Positions 49,887 through 60,674 of a DNA stretch of 64,000 nucleotides are shown here, piece after piece. Source of the DNA: Pilaira anomala (lineage: Eukaryota > Mucoromycota > Mucoromycetes > Mucorales > Mucoraceae); contig JAIXMQ010000010.1 of NCBI GenBank assembly GCA_025716855.1, positions 493,501-557,500 of the forward strand, read 5' to 3'. A model generated the notes under the pieces. That model was not told where the DNA came from and did not search any database. It saw nothing but the letters and a program-made list of their open reading frames with translations. Each line of letters opens with the position of its first letter. Position 1 is the stretch's first letter. Position numbers and translations under genes: made by a program.

Positions 49887-50067
49887 CGTGTTGTATGTTA
49901 AAAAAATATAATTAAAAAGAATTTTCCAAAAGGTTTCGTGAAATTGTCTAAAACGTAGTCACCTAGAATGGTCACGAATGTAACTATACCTACCCACTGA
50001 CAGAAAAAAAAAAAAAAAAAAAGGAACAAACACCTTCTTTTTTTTTTCTTTCAAATAACTGTTTATA
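49887..50067. promoter_or_regulatory. Compact divergent promoter RRP45 / NOPCHAP1
   Basis: 181 bp between two opposite start codons. It contains a direct repeat of GTCAC (near 49959 and 49971), a run of about 18 A and T-rich DNA before the plus-strand ATG. Both products serve ribosome and RNP biogenesis, so shared control is plausible. Confidence 0.5.
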
Positions 50068-50698
50068 ATGTCTAATTCAAATAAATCTTTCGACTTGTTA
50101 AATGTTTCTGGTAAACAAAAAAAACTCGGTATGTAAAACTCTTGTCAGACAGTATGATATCTTTTTGTGACTGACTCACTCTTTCTTAGAGGACTTGATC
50201 AACCCAACTAAAAATCAAGATCAAAAAAGTATTAATGACATACCTGCGTTACTTGCTGCATCAGAAAGTAAAAAGACATTCCCTGTAGGACCACCTAGTG
50301 ACAGTAAGTAATATAATGTATTTTGGAAATATTTTACGTTGAACTGAAGTAAAATGTCAACCTTAGTTTTGTCTCGTGTACAAGCATTCTTACCACAATT
50401 AAAGAGTGCAAACGAACAATTAAAAGCAGCAGATCCCAAGAAATTAGATATTGAAAATGTTGAAGAGGAATCAGAACAATATATCGAAATGGTAAAAGAT
50501 ATATAGAACTGAAAATAAGATATAGCTTGATATTAACTAGAGAAAAAGAATTTGGGTTTAGGTGTATATGAACAAAAGATACCTGGTCAATCAGACAGCG
50601 AAAGTGAAGAAGAAGAAGATGATGATGATGAAGGAGAAGAAGACTTGACTTTATCCAATACCACAAGTAATCCTTTAATTCAAGAAGTAAAGAAATAG
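50068..50698 (+). CDS. NOPCHAP1: NOPCHAP1-like (C12orf45/DUF4598) snoRNP assembly chaperone
   Basis: About 150 aa in four exons. It starts MSNSNKSFDLLNVSGKQKKL, then a linker, a core block VLSRVQAFLPQLKSANEQLK with YIEMNLGLGVYEQK, and a long acidic tail. The core block matches the small animal/fungal family DUF4598, whose human member links the NOP58 box C/D snoRNP protein to the R2TP chaperone. Family assignment rests on this short block and the acidic C-terminus, so it is good but not certain. It shares a compact promoter with RRP45. Confidence 0.75.
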
Positions 50699-50829
50699 AA
50701 AATCTCATATTTAAAAATTGCATGAACTGAATTTCAAAATAAAAAAACCGTCATTTTTTTATTATGAAAAAAAAAAAAAAACGTACATATACCCCGTGGG
50801 AAATACTTTTTTTTTAATTTTATTATAAA

Positions 50830-51263
50830 ATGCTTTTAAATAGGTCCCAACCTCTTTTTTCTCTTATTCATAAAACTAATTTTAGTATTCAAAAAATGGC
50901 TGTTACAACACTTAGCACTGAACAACGTGAAAAGCTTCTCAAGCCTTTGCTTTCTTCTGGTTGGGAAATGGTTGAGAATAGAGACGCTATCATTAAAAAA
51001 TATTCCTTCAAAGATTTTAACGAAGCTTTTGGATTCATGACTCGCGTTGCATTGAAAGCTGATAAGAAAGATCATCATCCTGAATGGTTCAACGTATGTC
51101 ACTATTCATATACTATTATTGTTTCTTTCTAATTGATACATTCTATTGTTTTTTTTTGTAGGTCTATAACAGAGTTGAAGTTACCTTATCTACTCATGAC
51201 TGTCAAGGTTTATCCACTAATGATATCGAACTCGCTTCTTTCTGTGACGAAGCTGCTAAATAA
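50830..51263 (+). CDS. PCBD: Pterin-4a-carbinolamine dehydratase (PCD/DCoH)
   Basis: Dehydrates 4a-hydroxytetrahydropterin during recycling of the BH4 cofactor of aromatic amino acid hydroxylases. Two exons, 120 aa from the first ATG (50830) or 98 aa from the second (50896, AAAAAATGG). The core [40 protein letters not shown] and, across the intron, [15 protein letters not shown] carry the catalytic histidines of the family ([DE]HHPEW...STHD). The extra N-terminus [20 protein letters not shown] is basic, amphipathic and lacks acids, so it may be a mitochondrial presequence, with the second start giving a cytosolic form (inference). Confidence 0.95.
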
Positions 51264-51872
51264 ATAAAAATAAAATAAAAGTGTACCTGTAAAATAAATA
51301 AAAAGGTCTTAATGACATAATTTCAAGTTCCTTCCCGAGAATAAATCTTTTTACGCGCTTTTTTGTCTTTGTATATTTTTACAGTCGACTTTTCAAGGTA
51401 CCAAAAGAAGTTTTATTTCTGATAGAACCTTATACATACAATTAAACCCTTCATTTTAACTTTGATGAGAGAAAAATCATTGTTTGACCCTAACCTTTCC
51501 TCTCAATAGTCTTTGAGTTTGCCTCTTTGTACTACTCACTCTCATTCAAGTCAATTATGCCAGTAAACAACACTGCTAAGACCGCAGGTTAATGAATGTC
51601 ATTTAGTTATTTGAATAGCTTGAGTTAGTATCAATGAATTTTTGATACCTGATCTACAGTCTCTATGTAGTATATTCTATCATGTTTTTTTACTATTTAA
51701 ATTGTAACTCTTTCCCATTATTAAATTCTTTAATTACGGAGCATCTTTTCACCAAAAAAAAAAAAAAGAACCCCTCCCTTCTGTAAAATATATCTACAAT
51801 GAGATATTTCTTTATATGTCTGCCTGGCTTATTATGCTGGACAATAGTTATTTTATTAAATGAGGTAACTAA
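51264..51872. other. Intergenic DNA downstream of PCBD
   Basis: About 610 bp. A short ATG frame at 51556 (MPVNNTAKTAG) ends in a GT that could be a donor, but no following exon was found. Otherwise AT-rich and featureless. Confidence 0.35.
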
Positions 51873-51953
51873 ATGAGTATATATAAGCCAAGTTTATCAT
51901 TAATTTTTTTTATATATAAACATCGTCTTCTCTATTCACACTCCTTTGAAAAT

Positions 51954-52388
51954 ATGGCTTCATCTCAAACAAGCAATGATACTGTCTCCGCAACCCTCAA
52001 AAAGAAAATTACTTTGACTTACGGCTGTTACATCTGTGGTATCACTCGATCTACAGCACGTTCAACAATCAAGCATATGAGACATATTCATGGCTACACT
52101 ATTCCAATTGAGGAGCATGACTGTGATATCTCTCAAGACGAAGAGTATATATTTGTTTCTGATAAAGAGCAAGAAACCTATGCAACATATCATTATGCAT
52201 GTCCTTCATGTCCATACCACTGTATTTATGATGATATAGAAAGTCTATTCGCTCATACAATTAAAAAACATTTTCCTCGACGAGTAGAAGAAGATGAATT
52301 GATTAAGGATGATTTGGACGATGATGAAGAAGAGGGCGATGAAGAGACCGATGAGTTCTCTGAAGAGGATTATCTTTCATCAGATTAG
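51954..52388 (+). CDS. Small acidic zinc-finger-like protein, unknown
   Basis: Single exon of 144 codons from ATG 51954 (MASSQTSNDTVSATLKKKIT); an in-frame ATG at 51873 would add 27 residues of hydrophobic/basic character. Two cysteine/histidine groups look like zinc fingers: YGCYICGITRSTARSTIKHM with a further RHIHG, and YACPSCPYHCIYDDIESLFA with HTIKKHF. The tail is almost entirely Asp/Glu. I do not recognise a named family. It may be a nucleic-acid-binding protein or domesticated transposon DNA-binding domain (inference). The frame is intact and codon use looks native. Confidence 0.7.
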   Translation: MASSQTSNDTVSATLKKKITLTYGCYICGITRSTARSTIKHMRHIHGYTIPIEEHDCDISQDEEYIFVSDKEQETYATYHYACPSCPYHCIYDDIESLFAHTIKKHFPRRVEEDELIKDDLDDDEEEGDEETDEFSEEDYLSSD

Positions 52389-52919
52389 TACAATATGTAC
52401 TCTCAAGTCATTCACACTCTTGTATAGACTTTATTAAATAAATAAAATAAGTTTGCGTAAAAAGTTAATCTTTTTTACTTTAAAATTTTTGTTACGAGTA
52501 ACATTTATCAGAGTGAAAGCTGTAAGCACATAAGGTTTAAGAGTAATTTAATTTCAATTAATAGTAATAAGTATCTGTTTCTCGTTTTGAGGGATAAACT
52601 TTAAGATTATAGCCACCATTGATTGTTTTTTTTTTAAGCGAAATTCAATTAGCGGTTAGAGTACAAAAACAAAACAATGGTCGAATTATCAACTTTATAT
52701 TGAAGACAAAGGTACAAGAGACAGATTTTAAAGCCTAACTCTGTTGTAATCCTTGAATGTGATCACATTGACACATATAATAGAATCAATAGGATAAAAT
52801 TTTCTCCAGTGTTCATACTTTATTTTATTGGTCTAAAAATAAATTCAAGCTCATTATAATAAGATGCTGGGGGGTAAAAAAGAAACTCTTTCTCTTTCTC
52901 TCTCTATTTTTAAACTTAT
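52389..52919. other. Gene-free intergenic region
   Basis: 531 bp between two plus-strand genes, AT-rich, with a CT-rich tract (CTCTTTCTCTTTCTCTCTC) ending just before the next ATG. No other feature. Confidence 0.45.
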
Positions 52920-53952
52920 ATGAAGTGGTTAAACAATTGTATCAATAGTCTTTATTCTTCATCATGTACAAATGAATTAATGAAACCAAGTGTTCTACCA
53001 CCTATGGACATAAAGGAACTATCACCAGTTGTAGCTACCGACTGTAAAGGATGTATAGCGCCTTGTGCACAACATCCAGTTGTTCCAAATGACCTTAATA
53101 TAGATCAATCTATTCCACTCCATAATACAGTCCCACCGTACGCACTCCACCTTATTATTATGACGGGTAAATCCGACTGGCCATCACACATTGAAGACGA
53201 AGGCTTAGCACATGCACTCATTCATTCCATTCGAAAGCGAAAAAATCTTGATCAGAGACCATTTGAGAATCGATATCATCCGGCTTATTTCGGTAACACA
53301 ACAGAGGAAGATTCCAAGAATCAACGCGTGATTGTGACCAATTCATCTTTACCCTCTAGATATTCTACTTCTTCTAATGCAAAAGATATTATTTTATTAC
53401 CAGATAGTATTATCATTGCAAATATAACACCGAAAAGAGTAGATGCATTATTGGATTATATATTTGGAAAACCTTGCTTTCAAGCATTTTCTACATATCC
53501 ATGTCAATTTTCAACTTTAATTTTGGTTTGTGGTCATGGCAACAAAGATCGTCGATGTGGTACTGTTGGACCAATGCTTCAAAATGCATTACAACAAGCT
53601 TCTTTACAAGCTATGACAGAAGAAGAAGGTACAACTCAAGTAGCATTAGTAAGTCATTTAGGAGGTGAGTTTTAAAGTTCCCCCCAAAAAAAAAAACCAA
53701 AAACAAATTAAAAAGCTGACAAAAATTATCGGGGGGTTGATGGTATGATAAGGACATGCGTTTGCAGGTAATTTAGTAGTATATACACACAATGGACATC
53801 GTGCCATCTGGTATGGTAGAGTCACACCATGTTATTGTAAAGATATCATTGAAAATACCAATGATAATAAAGTAATTGAAGATCTTGTTCGTGGTATTTT
53901 TGAAGTAAAATCAAAGCCAACTTTGACATGTCAAATTCAATTAGAATGGTGA
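52920..53952 (+). CDS. AIM32: Sucrase/ferredoxin-like protein, Aim32-type
   Basis: Thioredoxin-like [2Fe-2S] protein of about 314 aa in two exons (intron about 53665-53754). The N-terminus carries CKGCIAPCAQHPV, then PPYALHLIIMTGKSDWPSHI. The hallmark blocks are LVCGHGNKDRRCGTVGPML and, across the intron, HLGGHAFAGNLVVYTHNGHR with AIWYGRVTP, matching the Suc_Fer-like family in which two Cys and two His hold the cluster. Yeast Aim32 resides in mitochondria and acts in redox quality control of imported proteins; a mitochondrial site here is inference, as no strong presequence is seen. Confidence 0.92.
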
Positions 53953-54047
53953 AATCATCCACCCTCACTTCTTACGTACCTTTTTTTTTTTTTTTTTTTT
54001 TTTCTATATGTAATTTTGCTTATAAATATAGAATTTTTGGGAGTCAC

Positions 54048-55567
54048 ATGAACCACGTTCTTTTATAGCTACTTGTTTTCCATTTTTCCATTCTTTTTTT
54101 TTTCTCTTTTTATACATTCATTTACTTTTTGTTTTTTTTTCAAAGAAAAAAAGAAAAATTTATCAAAACTGACTCAAAATAATACAGAACACTTTGGACC
54201 GGGAGGAGTATTTGTAATTCCTACTCTGAAACCCTTTAATACAGCAAAAAGTTGTTTTGAATGTGGATCATCCTTTGGTATTTTCAAACCAAAATATCAT
54301 TGTCGTAACTGCGGTAAAAATACATGAATTATTTAGTTATAAAATAGTTTAGTACTCATAAATGTTTTTTTTTGTAGGTAATATCGTTTGTAGTAGTTGT
54401 TCTGATCACCGGCATGCTTTGAAAAAGTTTGGTTATGATAAGTAAGTTTTATATTCTTAATATGGACCATTGTTATACCAATGCTTTTTATATGTATATT
54501 ATAGTCCAGTAAGATGTTGTAATACCTGTGATAAATTAATCAACATGCAAAACATGAACTCAAACGACCTAATGAAACTCTCACCAAAAATGTTAAAACA
54601 ATATATTCATGCTTATAATTTACCTTTTAAATCTGCAATCGAAAAAGGTGACTTGGTTCGCATCATTTTTAATACAAGACCTATTTCTGATGAAAGCGAA
54701 ACTTATTACAGAAAACATCGAACTAAACCTACTTCGACTGATAATGATGAACCACATTCATTTTCTTTTTCTAATATGGTACAGGAAATATTTTCACCAA
54801 GTCCTGCCTCACCAAATAACAATAATAATAACAATAATAATAATAATCACTCAAGACGAGAACATGAAGAGTATTTAAGACGGCAACAAGACCTAGAAAG
54901 AGAGAGAAGACAGCGAGATTTGGAAAGAGAAAGAAGACGACAAGATATGGAAAGGCAGAGAAGACAGGAATCAGAAGAACAGGCACGTCAGGAAAGAATA
55001 TACCGAGAAAGAGAATATGCTCAATCTACATCACCGCCTCCTCCTGTTAGTACTACACCACAATCAACACCTTCACCAAGATTACAGGATAATAGTATTA
55101 TAACACTTCAAGATATAATTAAAAATGAAATTGATCCTGCAGTACTTTCTGTACGAACGTTAAAGAAGATCTTGAAGGCAAATTACGTCAAACAATCACA
55201 CGTTATTGAGAAGTCCGAACTTGTTAAATTGGTTAACCGATTAGTAGATCAACATAAAGCTGAATTAGAATTAAATAAAAAGAATGAGGATGATAGTAAT
55301 AATAATAATAATAACAATAATAATTCAAATGAGGATTCATTGTGTCGTATCTGCTTTGATAATCAACAAAATTGTGTATTTCTGGATTGTGGACATATGG
55401 CTACTTGCATAGAATGTGCTAAAAAGGTAAATTATCATACATATATATATATATATTCGCGTGAGACAAAAGATGCTTATTTTTTATTATAGTTGATTGA
55501 ATCTCGTAATGAATGTCCAATATGTCGTGAGCCAATTTTGAAATTAGTTCATGTTTTTCGCTCTTAA
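54048..55567 (+). CDS. RNF34: FYVE-SAP-RING E3 ubiquitin ligase, RNF34/RFFL (CARP)-like
   Basis: The first exon is uncertain: ATG 54048 (MNH) could splice into the frame at about 54156. The coding frame then reads FGPGGVFVIPTLKPFNTAKS. Domains in order: a FYVE-like zinc finger (CFECGSSFGIFKPKYHCRNC, then after an intron VCSSCSDHRHALKKFG and RCCNTCDKL); a SAP-like helix pair (LMKLSPKMLKQYIHAYNLPF); an Asn run and a long Arg/Glu coiled coil; a second SAP-like motif (AVLSVRTLKKILKANYV); and a C-terminal RING (SLCRICFDNQQNCVFLDCGH, NECPICREPI) ending LVHVFRS. The order and even the final residues match animal RNF34/RFFL. The FYVE core lacks the WxxD motif, so PI3P binding is doubtful. Likely acts at endosomes as in animals (inference). 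Confidence 0.85.
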
Positions 55568-55968
55568 AGAAACTATACTTTCAATTCTTATATCACATAT
55601 TACATATTATCAACATAAAAAGTTATATAACTTGATGTAAATAAAATATAACTTGTATTTAGATTTAACATATATATAGCTTAAGTGAGTACAACTAAAC
55701 CTATACATTTATATATCTTGGACTAAATTAGCTATTCACATACACACACACTCTTCAATATTATCCTACGATAAAAGATATTAGAGCCAATCTCTCTGCT
55801 GTATGACAAACTGTTAAAAAGGCAGTCCAGATAGACTGATCTAATGCATCGAAACTTTTCCCACGCATTCTATACTTGATATTCATTTTTTCCACGGTCT
55901 TGTTTTAGTACCTTATTTTCTTCTTCTTCTTCTTCTTCTATCTATCTCTTCTTTTTCTCAGTATAATA
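55568..55968. promoter_or_regulatory. Intergenic region upstream of BCKDH E2
   Basis: 401 bp. The right end has a (TTC)n tract (about 55920-55938) and CT-rich DNA before the ATG. No gene seen. Confidence 0.4.
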
Positions 55969-56233
55969 ATGAGCCCTTTACTTTCGCGCTTTCTTATTCG
56001 AACCAAATATCCACACTCAAACTTGATTTTGAAAAAAGTAAAATATATCATCAAAAAAAAAAAAAGAATGATTTTATCTAAACAATTTTATAGTCAGTTC
56101 GATCTTTTCATTCTTCTTTACATAACTTTGGCGCTATTAAACCATTCTTATTAGCTGATATTGGTGAAGGTATTACTGAATGTGAAATTATTCAATGGTA
56201 ACAGTGTTTGAATACCCAAAAGATACTCGAGCC

Positions 56234-56264
<31 letters not shown>

Positions 56265-57517
56265 TTATTAGGTTTGTTAAACCCGGACAAACGGTCGCTG
56301 AATTTGATAAGATTTGTGAAGTACAGTCAGATAAAGCATCTGTAGAAATTTCATCTCGATATGCAGGAAATATCAAGAAGGTTCATTACGAACTCAACCA
56401 GGTAGCTAAAGTGGGATCTGCTTTAGTGGATATAGAAACAGAAGAGGAAGAAGAAGAAGAAGCTAGATCATCTACTACTATGGAAACAGGTTCTACTGTG
56501 ATTGATGATGTAATTACTCCTGTCACTTCAGGTTATATTGCTTTTTGGGCAACACCTGCTGTTCGTAGATTATTAGATGAATATGGATTAGATATAAAAG
56601 ATTTATCTGGATCTGGAAAGAACGGGCGTGTCTTGAAGGGAGATGTATTACGTATAATCAAATCTGGATCATTAGAGAAAAAAGGTACCGAAAAAAAAGT
56701 TTTTTTGGCCGAAATTATCAATTTCTAATTTTTTTTTACATATGTAGTTCGCAAGATAAAAGAACATGTTATAAAAACAATTGAGCCTGACTTAGAGGGT
56801 GCAGTTCCTTTAAATGCTATTCAAAAAGCTATGTTTAAAACTATGACAAAATCACTTGCTATTCCACAACTTGGTTTCAAGGACGAAATTGAATTAAATG
56901 CTACTTCTGAATACAAGAATGCTCTTAATGCATATATTGCCAATAATACAGATAAATATCCATTCAAAAAGATATCTTATTTACCCATCTTTTTAAAGTC
57001 CTTGTCCTTATCTCTTTCATTCTATCCCATCATGAATGCCCAAATAATAGAATCTGCTAGTGTACCTCAAATCAAGTATCGAAATGAACATCATATTGGT
57101 GTGGCTATAGACACACCCCAAGGATTAATTGTACCCAACATCAAAAATGTAGAACAAAAGACAATATTTGAAATTGCTGGTGAGATTCATAGATTGACCC
57201 AGTTGGCTAAAAAAGGTGCTATTCCTATTTCTGATTTAAAGGGCGGTACTATTACACTTTCAAATATTGGATCAATTGGTGGCACTTATGCTAACCCAAT
57301 TATTGTTTCCAATGAATCTGCTATTGTCGCTTTAGGATCAGCAAGAAAATTACCTCGTTTCAGTCAGGATTCGGGTGCAATGGTACCTAAACAAATTATG
57401 CCCATCAGTTGGTCAGCTGATCATCGTTTGATTGATGGAGCCACTATCGCTCAATTCAGTAATACTTGGAAGAGCTTTATTGAAAATCCAGCTCTTTTAG
57501 CCAGTAAACTTCATTAG
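55969..57517 (+). CDS. DBT: Branched-chain alpha-keto acid dehydrogenase E2 (dihydrolipoyl transacylase)
   Basis: Mitochondrial E2 core of the complex that oxidises keto acids from Leu, Ile and Val. Exon 1 (MSPLLSRFLIRTKYPHSNLI) joins to VRSFHSSLHNFGAIKPFLLA, a typical presequence with an R-x-F-H-S-S processing region. The lipoyl domain follows (DIGEGITECEIIQW, then CEVQSDKASVEISSRYAG with the lipoyl lysine in SDKAS, the branched-chain form). Next are an acidic linker, a peripheral subunit-binding domain (ATPAVRRLLDEYGLDIKDLS, GSGKNGRVLKGDV) and the acyltransferase domain ending with SADHRLIDGATIAQFSN, a variant of the active-site HxxxDG motif. Four exons, about 450 aa. Absent from budding yeast; filamentous fungi keep the pathway. 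Confidence 0.94.
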
Positions 57518-58991
57518 ACTTTACATTAGATTACTTTTTATATACAATTAAAGATATATATATATATATATATATAATTAACTTTTATCATGTCCAAGAG
57601 AAAAAATAATCTTGATTGAGCCATATTCAACCTATTTAAAAATACTTTCTTTGTTTGATATTTGTTTTAACATTGCCAGAACAGCTTCGGATAGAAAGTG
57701 AAGAGATTATGTAATATAAGCCATGAAGCGCATCAACGGCGCCTAAAAAACCTTTCATGTCCTATCAACTCACAAATAAGCACTGGTATGAGAAGCTTTA
57801 ATGTACAATTTTTTTTTCCAATTTATAAAGTAGTAATAGTGAAAGGTTTTATTTGTTTGTACCAAAACAGAGATGTTTGATGCCTTTCTTTAGAAGGGCA
57901 AATGACAATCTCTCATAGTGTGCTGGGTGAGTACATACTCATATATGGTTATGATCAATTTACACTGAAATATCATAAAAATAGTAGATAACTTTGTCAT
58001 GACGGAAACTTTAATAAAAAATAAATTATACATATTTTACTACTGGTTTCGAAAAATAAGAAAATAGTTATTCCTCTTTTTCATCAATCTAACCAGCAAA
58101 TATCAAACCGACTATGCCAATTTTCTGTAGCAATTCGGCTTGTTGATAGAAGGTACATAGTTACATATTCTTTTCAATTATATAGAAAAAAAAAAAACTT
58201 AAACAGCATAGATCAGTTAATAGTATTTGAGCGTATTCTTTCGAAAGTGGTGTTGATTTTAATTAGTATCTTCATGTTATTGTCGTTAGCGTGCTTCTTT
58301 ATGTTCGAACAACAAAAATAGAAGATTAGCGTATTATCGATGGTTTAATCTCTGTTACTTATCAATGCATATTGTTTTGAACAAATAATCTTGTTAACAG
58401 TAGATCAACCGGCACATATAGGATAACCTTACATATAAAAAACTAAAAAAAAAGACAAAAAGACAAAAAGACAAAAAGAAAGAGAAACTATTTGGTAACT
58501 AAAAAAAAGAAAAAAAAAAAAGAAACCGTGTCCCTGAACATGTTTGTTCTTGAAATCACCAAATATTTTATGACATAAGACTAGAAAATTATATTATGTA
58601 ACTCTTGTTGATTCGTGTGTATCGAATGAAGCTACCACTACTATATATAAGTGATGTAGAGTAACATACTATCAATCATCTTGTCCTGAAACGTTTCTCA
58701 ACAATCCGAGAAACTTAATTTTACATTGTGATAACAATATAGATGTAGATAGGTAAAAGAAGGATTCAACAGTGCTTCAATCATGCGATTTAAAGAAGCA
58801 CTTGCCAAATAAATATCTTTTTTCTACGTAAGTTAATCAGTATCATAATGTTAAATCTAGACTTGTTCAATCCAGACTTGTTCAATCCAGACGAATCATT
58901 TCATTTTTAAATAAATTTCTTATTAAGCATTGAAAAAGAGCGCCACACGCAATTTCATTTCTATATTTGTACCTCTTTTTCCTTTTCTCTA
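57518..58991. other. Long gene-free region
   Basis: 1.5 kb of AT-rich DNA with stops in all frames. Contains (TA)n near 57557, an AAAAAGAC tandem repeat (about 58448-58478) and two tandem copies of ACTTGTTCAATCCAG (about 58861-58890). No gene or RNA recognised. The right end holds the Trs23 promoter. Confidence 0.5.
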
Positions 58992-59541
58992 ATGATTTAT
59001 TCCTTGTATATTATTAACAAAGCAGGTGGTCTTGTCTATCAAAAAGATTTCACTCAACAACTTGAAAAATTATCAAGTAATGAATATTTAGTATTGGCTG
59101 GTACTTTTCATGGGTAAAAAAAAAAGAAAGAATCAAAAAGTTTTTATTGTCAAGATGAATTAACCTCAAGTAGTGTTCATGCTATTACATCTAAAATCTC
59201 ACCACTTCATAACTCTTCTGGTATCGAGATGTTGGAAGCAGAAAACTTTAAACTTTATTGTAATCAAACATTAACAGGTACCTGAAAAAAAAAACGAGCG
59301 ATGAACAAAAACAACTTTTTTTTTAATAAATATTATATTTTTGTTTTTCGACCTAGGTACAAAGTTTTTATTAATTACAGCACCTCAACAAAATAACGTG
59401 GACGGATACATGAAAAAGATTTACGATACATATAGTGATTTTGTTATGAAGAATCCTTTCCATACCCCAGAGATGCCTATTCGTTCAGATCAATTTGATC
59501 AATCTCTACTCAAGTTTATTAACGTTACTGGTACCACTTAA
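58992..59541 (+). CDS. TRS23: TRAPP complex subunit TRAPPC4/Trs23
   Basis: Core subunit of the TRAPP tethering/GEF complexes that activate Rab1/Ypt1 at ER-Golgi and autophagy membranes. Three exons give about 137 aa: [29 protein letters not shown] joined to [20 protein letters not shown], then [40 protein letters not shown] and [20 protein letters not shown]. This is the longin-like sybindin fold. The animal protein (about 219 aa) carries a PDZ-like insertion between the first strands; it is missing here, as in S. pombe. Tail-to-tail with the mL43 gene (184 bp). Confidence 0.93.
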
Positions 59542-59725
59542 AATAAAATAAAAAATCACAATTCTGCTTTTGTTTTTAGTAGAGCATGAATTAATGCAGC
59601 GTTTTTTTTTTGTTTTTTTGTCTATTTAACTTCAATGCTTATTTATGTTATTTGAATGTTTTTATTTAATTTTTTTGTGCGAGGGATAATATACATTGTT
59701 GGGATTTTTTCCAATACTTTTGAAT

Positions 59726-60276
59726 CTAAATAGTATGAGGGTTGGAGTTGAATGGTGACCAAATACCACGAACACTTTCGGTAGTAGAAATGACAGGTCT
59801 CTTTGTCAAATTCTTGATCTTATCACCACTTGAGTCTCTAAGAAGTTGTACTTTAGTGTTGATCTCTCCAGGTGTTAAATTACGGGTACAAATAACTTTA
59901 TCGCGGCCGTTCACTAAAAGTAAAATTTGTCAATAATTTTTTTTTTTTTTTTGTATTTCCTCTACAAATATGCAAGACATTACAGTAAATTCCACGAACA
60001 ATAGGGTGATGAGCAGGTCTAGGTTGAACGACAATTTCGATTTGAGGGTGTTCCTTTGCGAAGTTACTGAGATCCTTCTTGATGAATTCACTACGAAAAT
60101 TCGCTTTTTAGTCAAGATATAACGTGGTCAGGGGTGTGTGTCCTTCAAACTTACATCATGCCTTTGTTACTTCCCCATTTTTCACAATAATTGAAAACCA
60201 TTTTACGGCATTGGAGAACAAAAGCTCCGGTACCATTGTTGGTTCTAGGTAAAACTTTACTGGCAATGCTTGACAT
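59726..60276 (-). CDS. MRPL51: Mitochondrial large-subunit ribosomal protein mL43 (yeast Mrpl51)
   Basis: Component of the mitochondrial 54S subunit with a thioredoxin-like L51/S25/CI-B8 fold. Three exons: MSSIASKVLPRTNNGTGAFV and QCRKMVFNYCEKWGSNKGMM; EFIKKDLSNFAKEHPQIEIV and QPRPAHHPIVRGIY; then VNGRDKVICTRNLTPGEINT and ESVRGIWSPFNSNPHTI. The order GAFVxxCRK / NWGGS-like / NGRxKVICxRNL / SVRGIWSP matches fungal Mrpl51 and animal MRPL43. About 140 aa, full length. Divergent from Mrd1. Confidence 0.95.
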
Positions 60277-60674
60277 TTTTGAATTGTTTTAAAAAAAGTT
60301 TACAGGGTATTTTACAGAGCGAGGGGGGAAAAGAAAATTACACTTTTAAAGACCCGTTATTTCTCATTTAAGCCACTGGAAGACCCAAACTCTCCCCCCA
60401 GAGCAGTTTAAGTAGCCGATAACACGGCTCGCTTTTTTTTCTTTAACTAACATCATTTAAACTTGAGTAAAATTGGGATTACAGTATACGAATTCTATCA
60501 AAATGTATGACACTTTCTAGAGGTTTATCACTGTAAATGCAGCTAATATACGTTATGATACATTTGACAGAGGGCTATTACACTATAAAATTGACAGAAT
60601 GTCAATGCAACTATGCTTATCGTGACGGTTTGGTGACCGGGTTTTGGTTTAAAAAAACCATAGAAAAAAAAAGA
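60277..60674. promoter_or_regulatory. Divergent region: mL43 / MRD1
   Basis: About 400-450 bp between the mL43 start and the Mrd1 start, depending on which Mrd1 start is used. No specific site was recognised; open frames here lack known domains. Confidence 0.4.

Noticed and set aside
51556..51600. Mini-ORF MPVNNTAKTAG followed by a GT, as a first exon
   Set aside because: No downstream exon with a fitting frame could be found before the next gene.
58855..58895. Tandem ACTTGTTCAATCCAG copies as a possible CRISPR-like or iteron array
   Set aside because: Only two full copies without spacers, in a eukaryotic context; a simple short duplication is enough.
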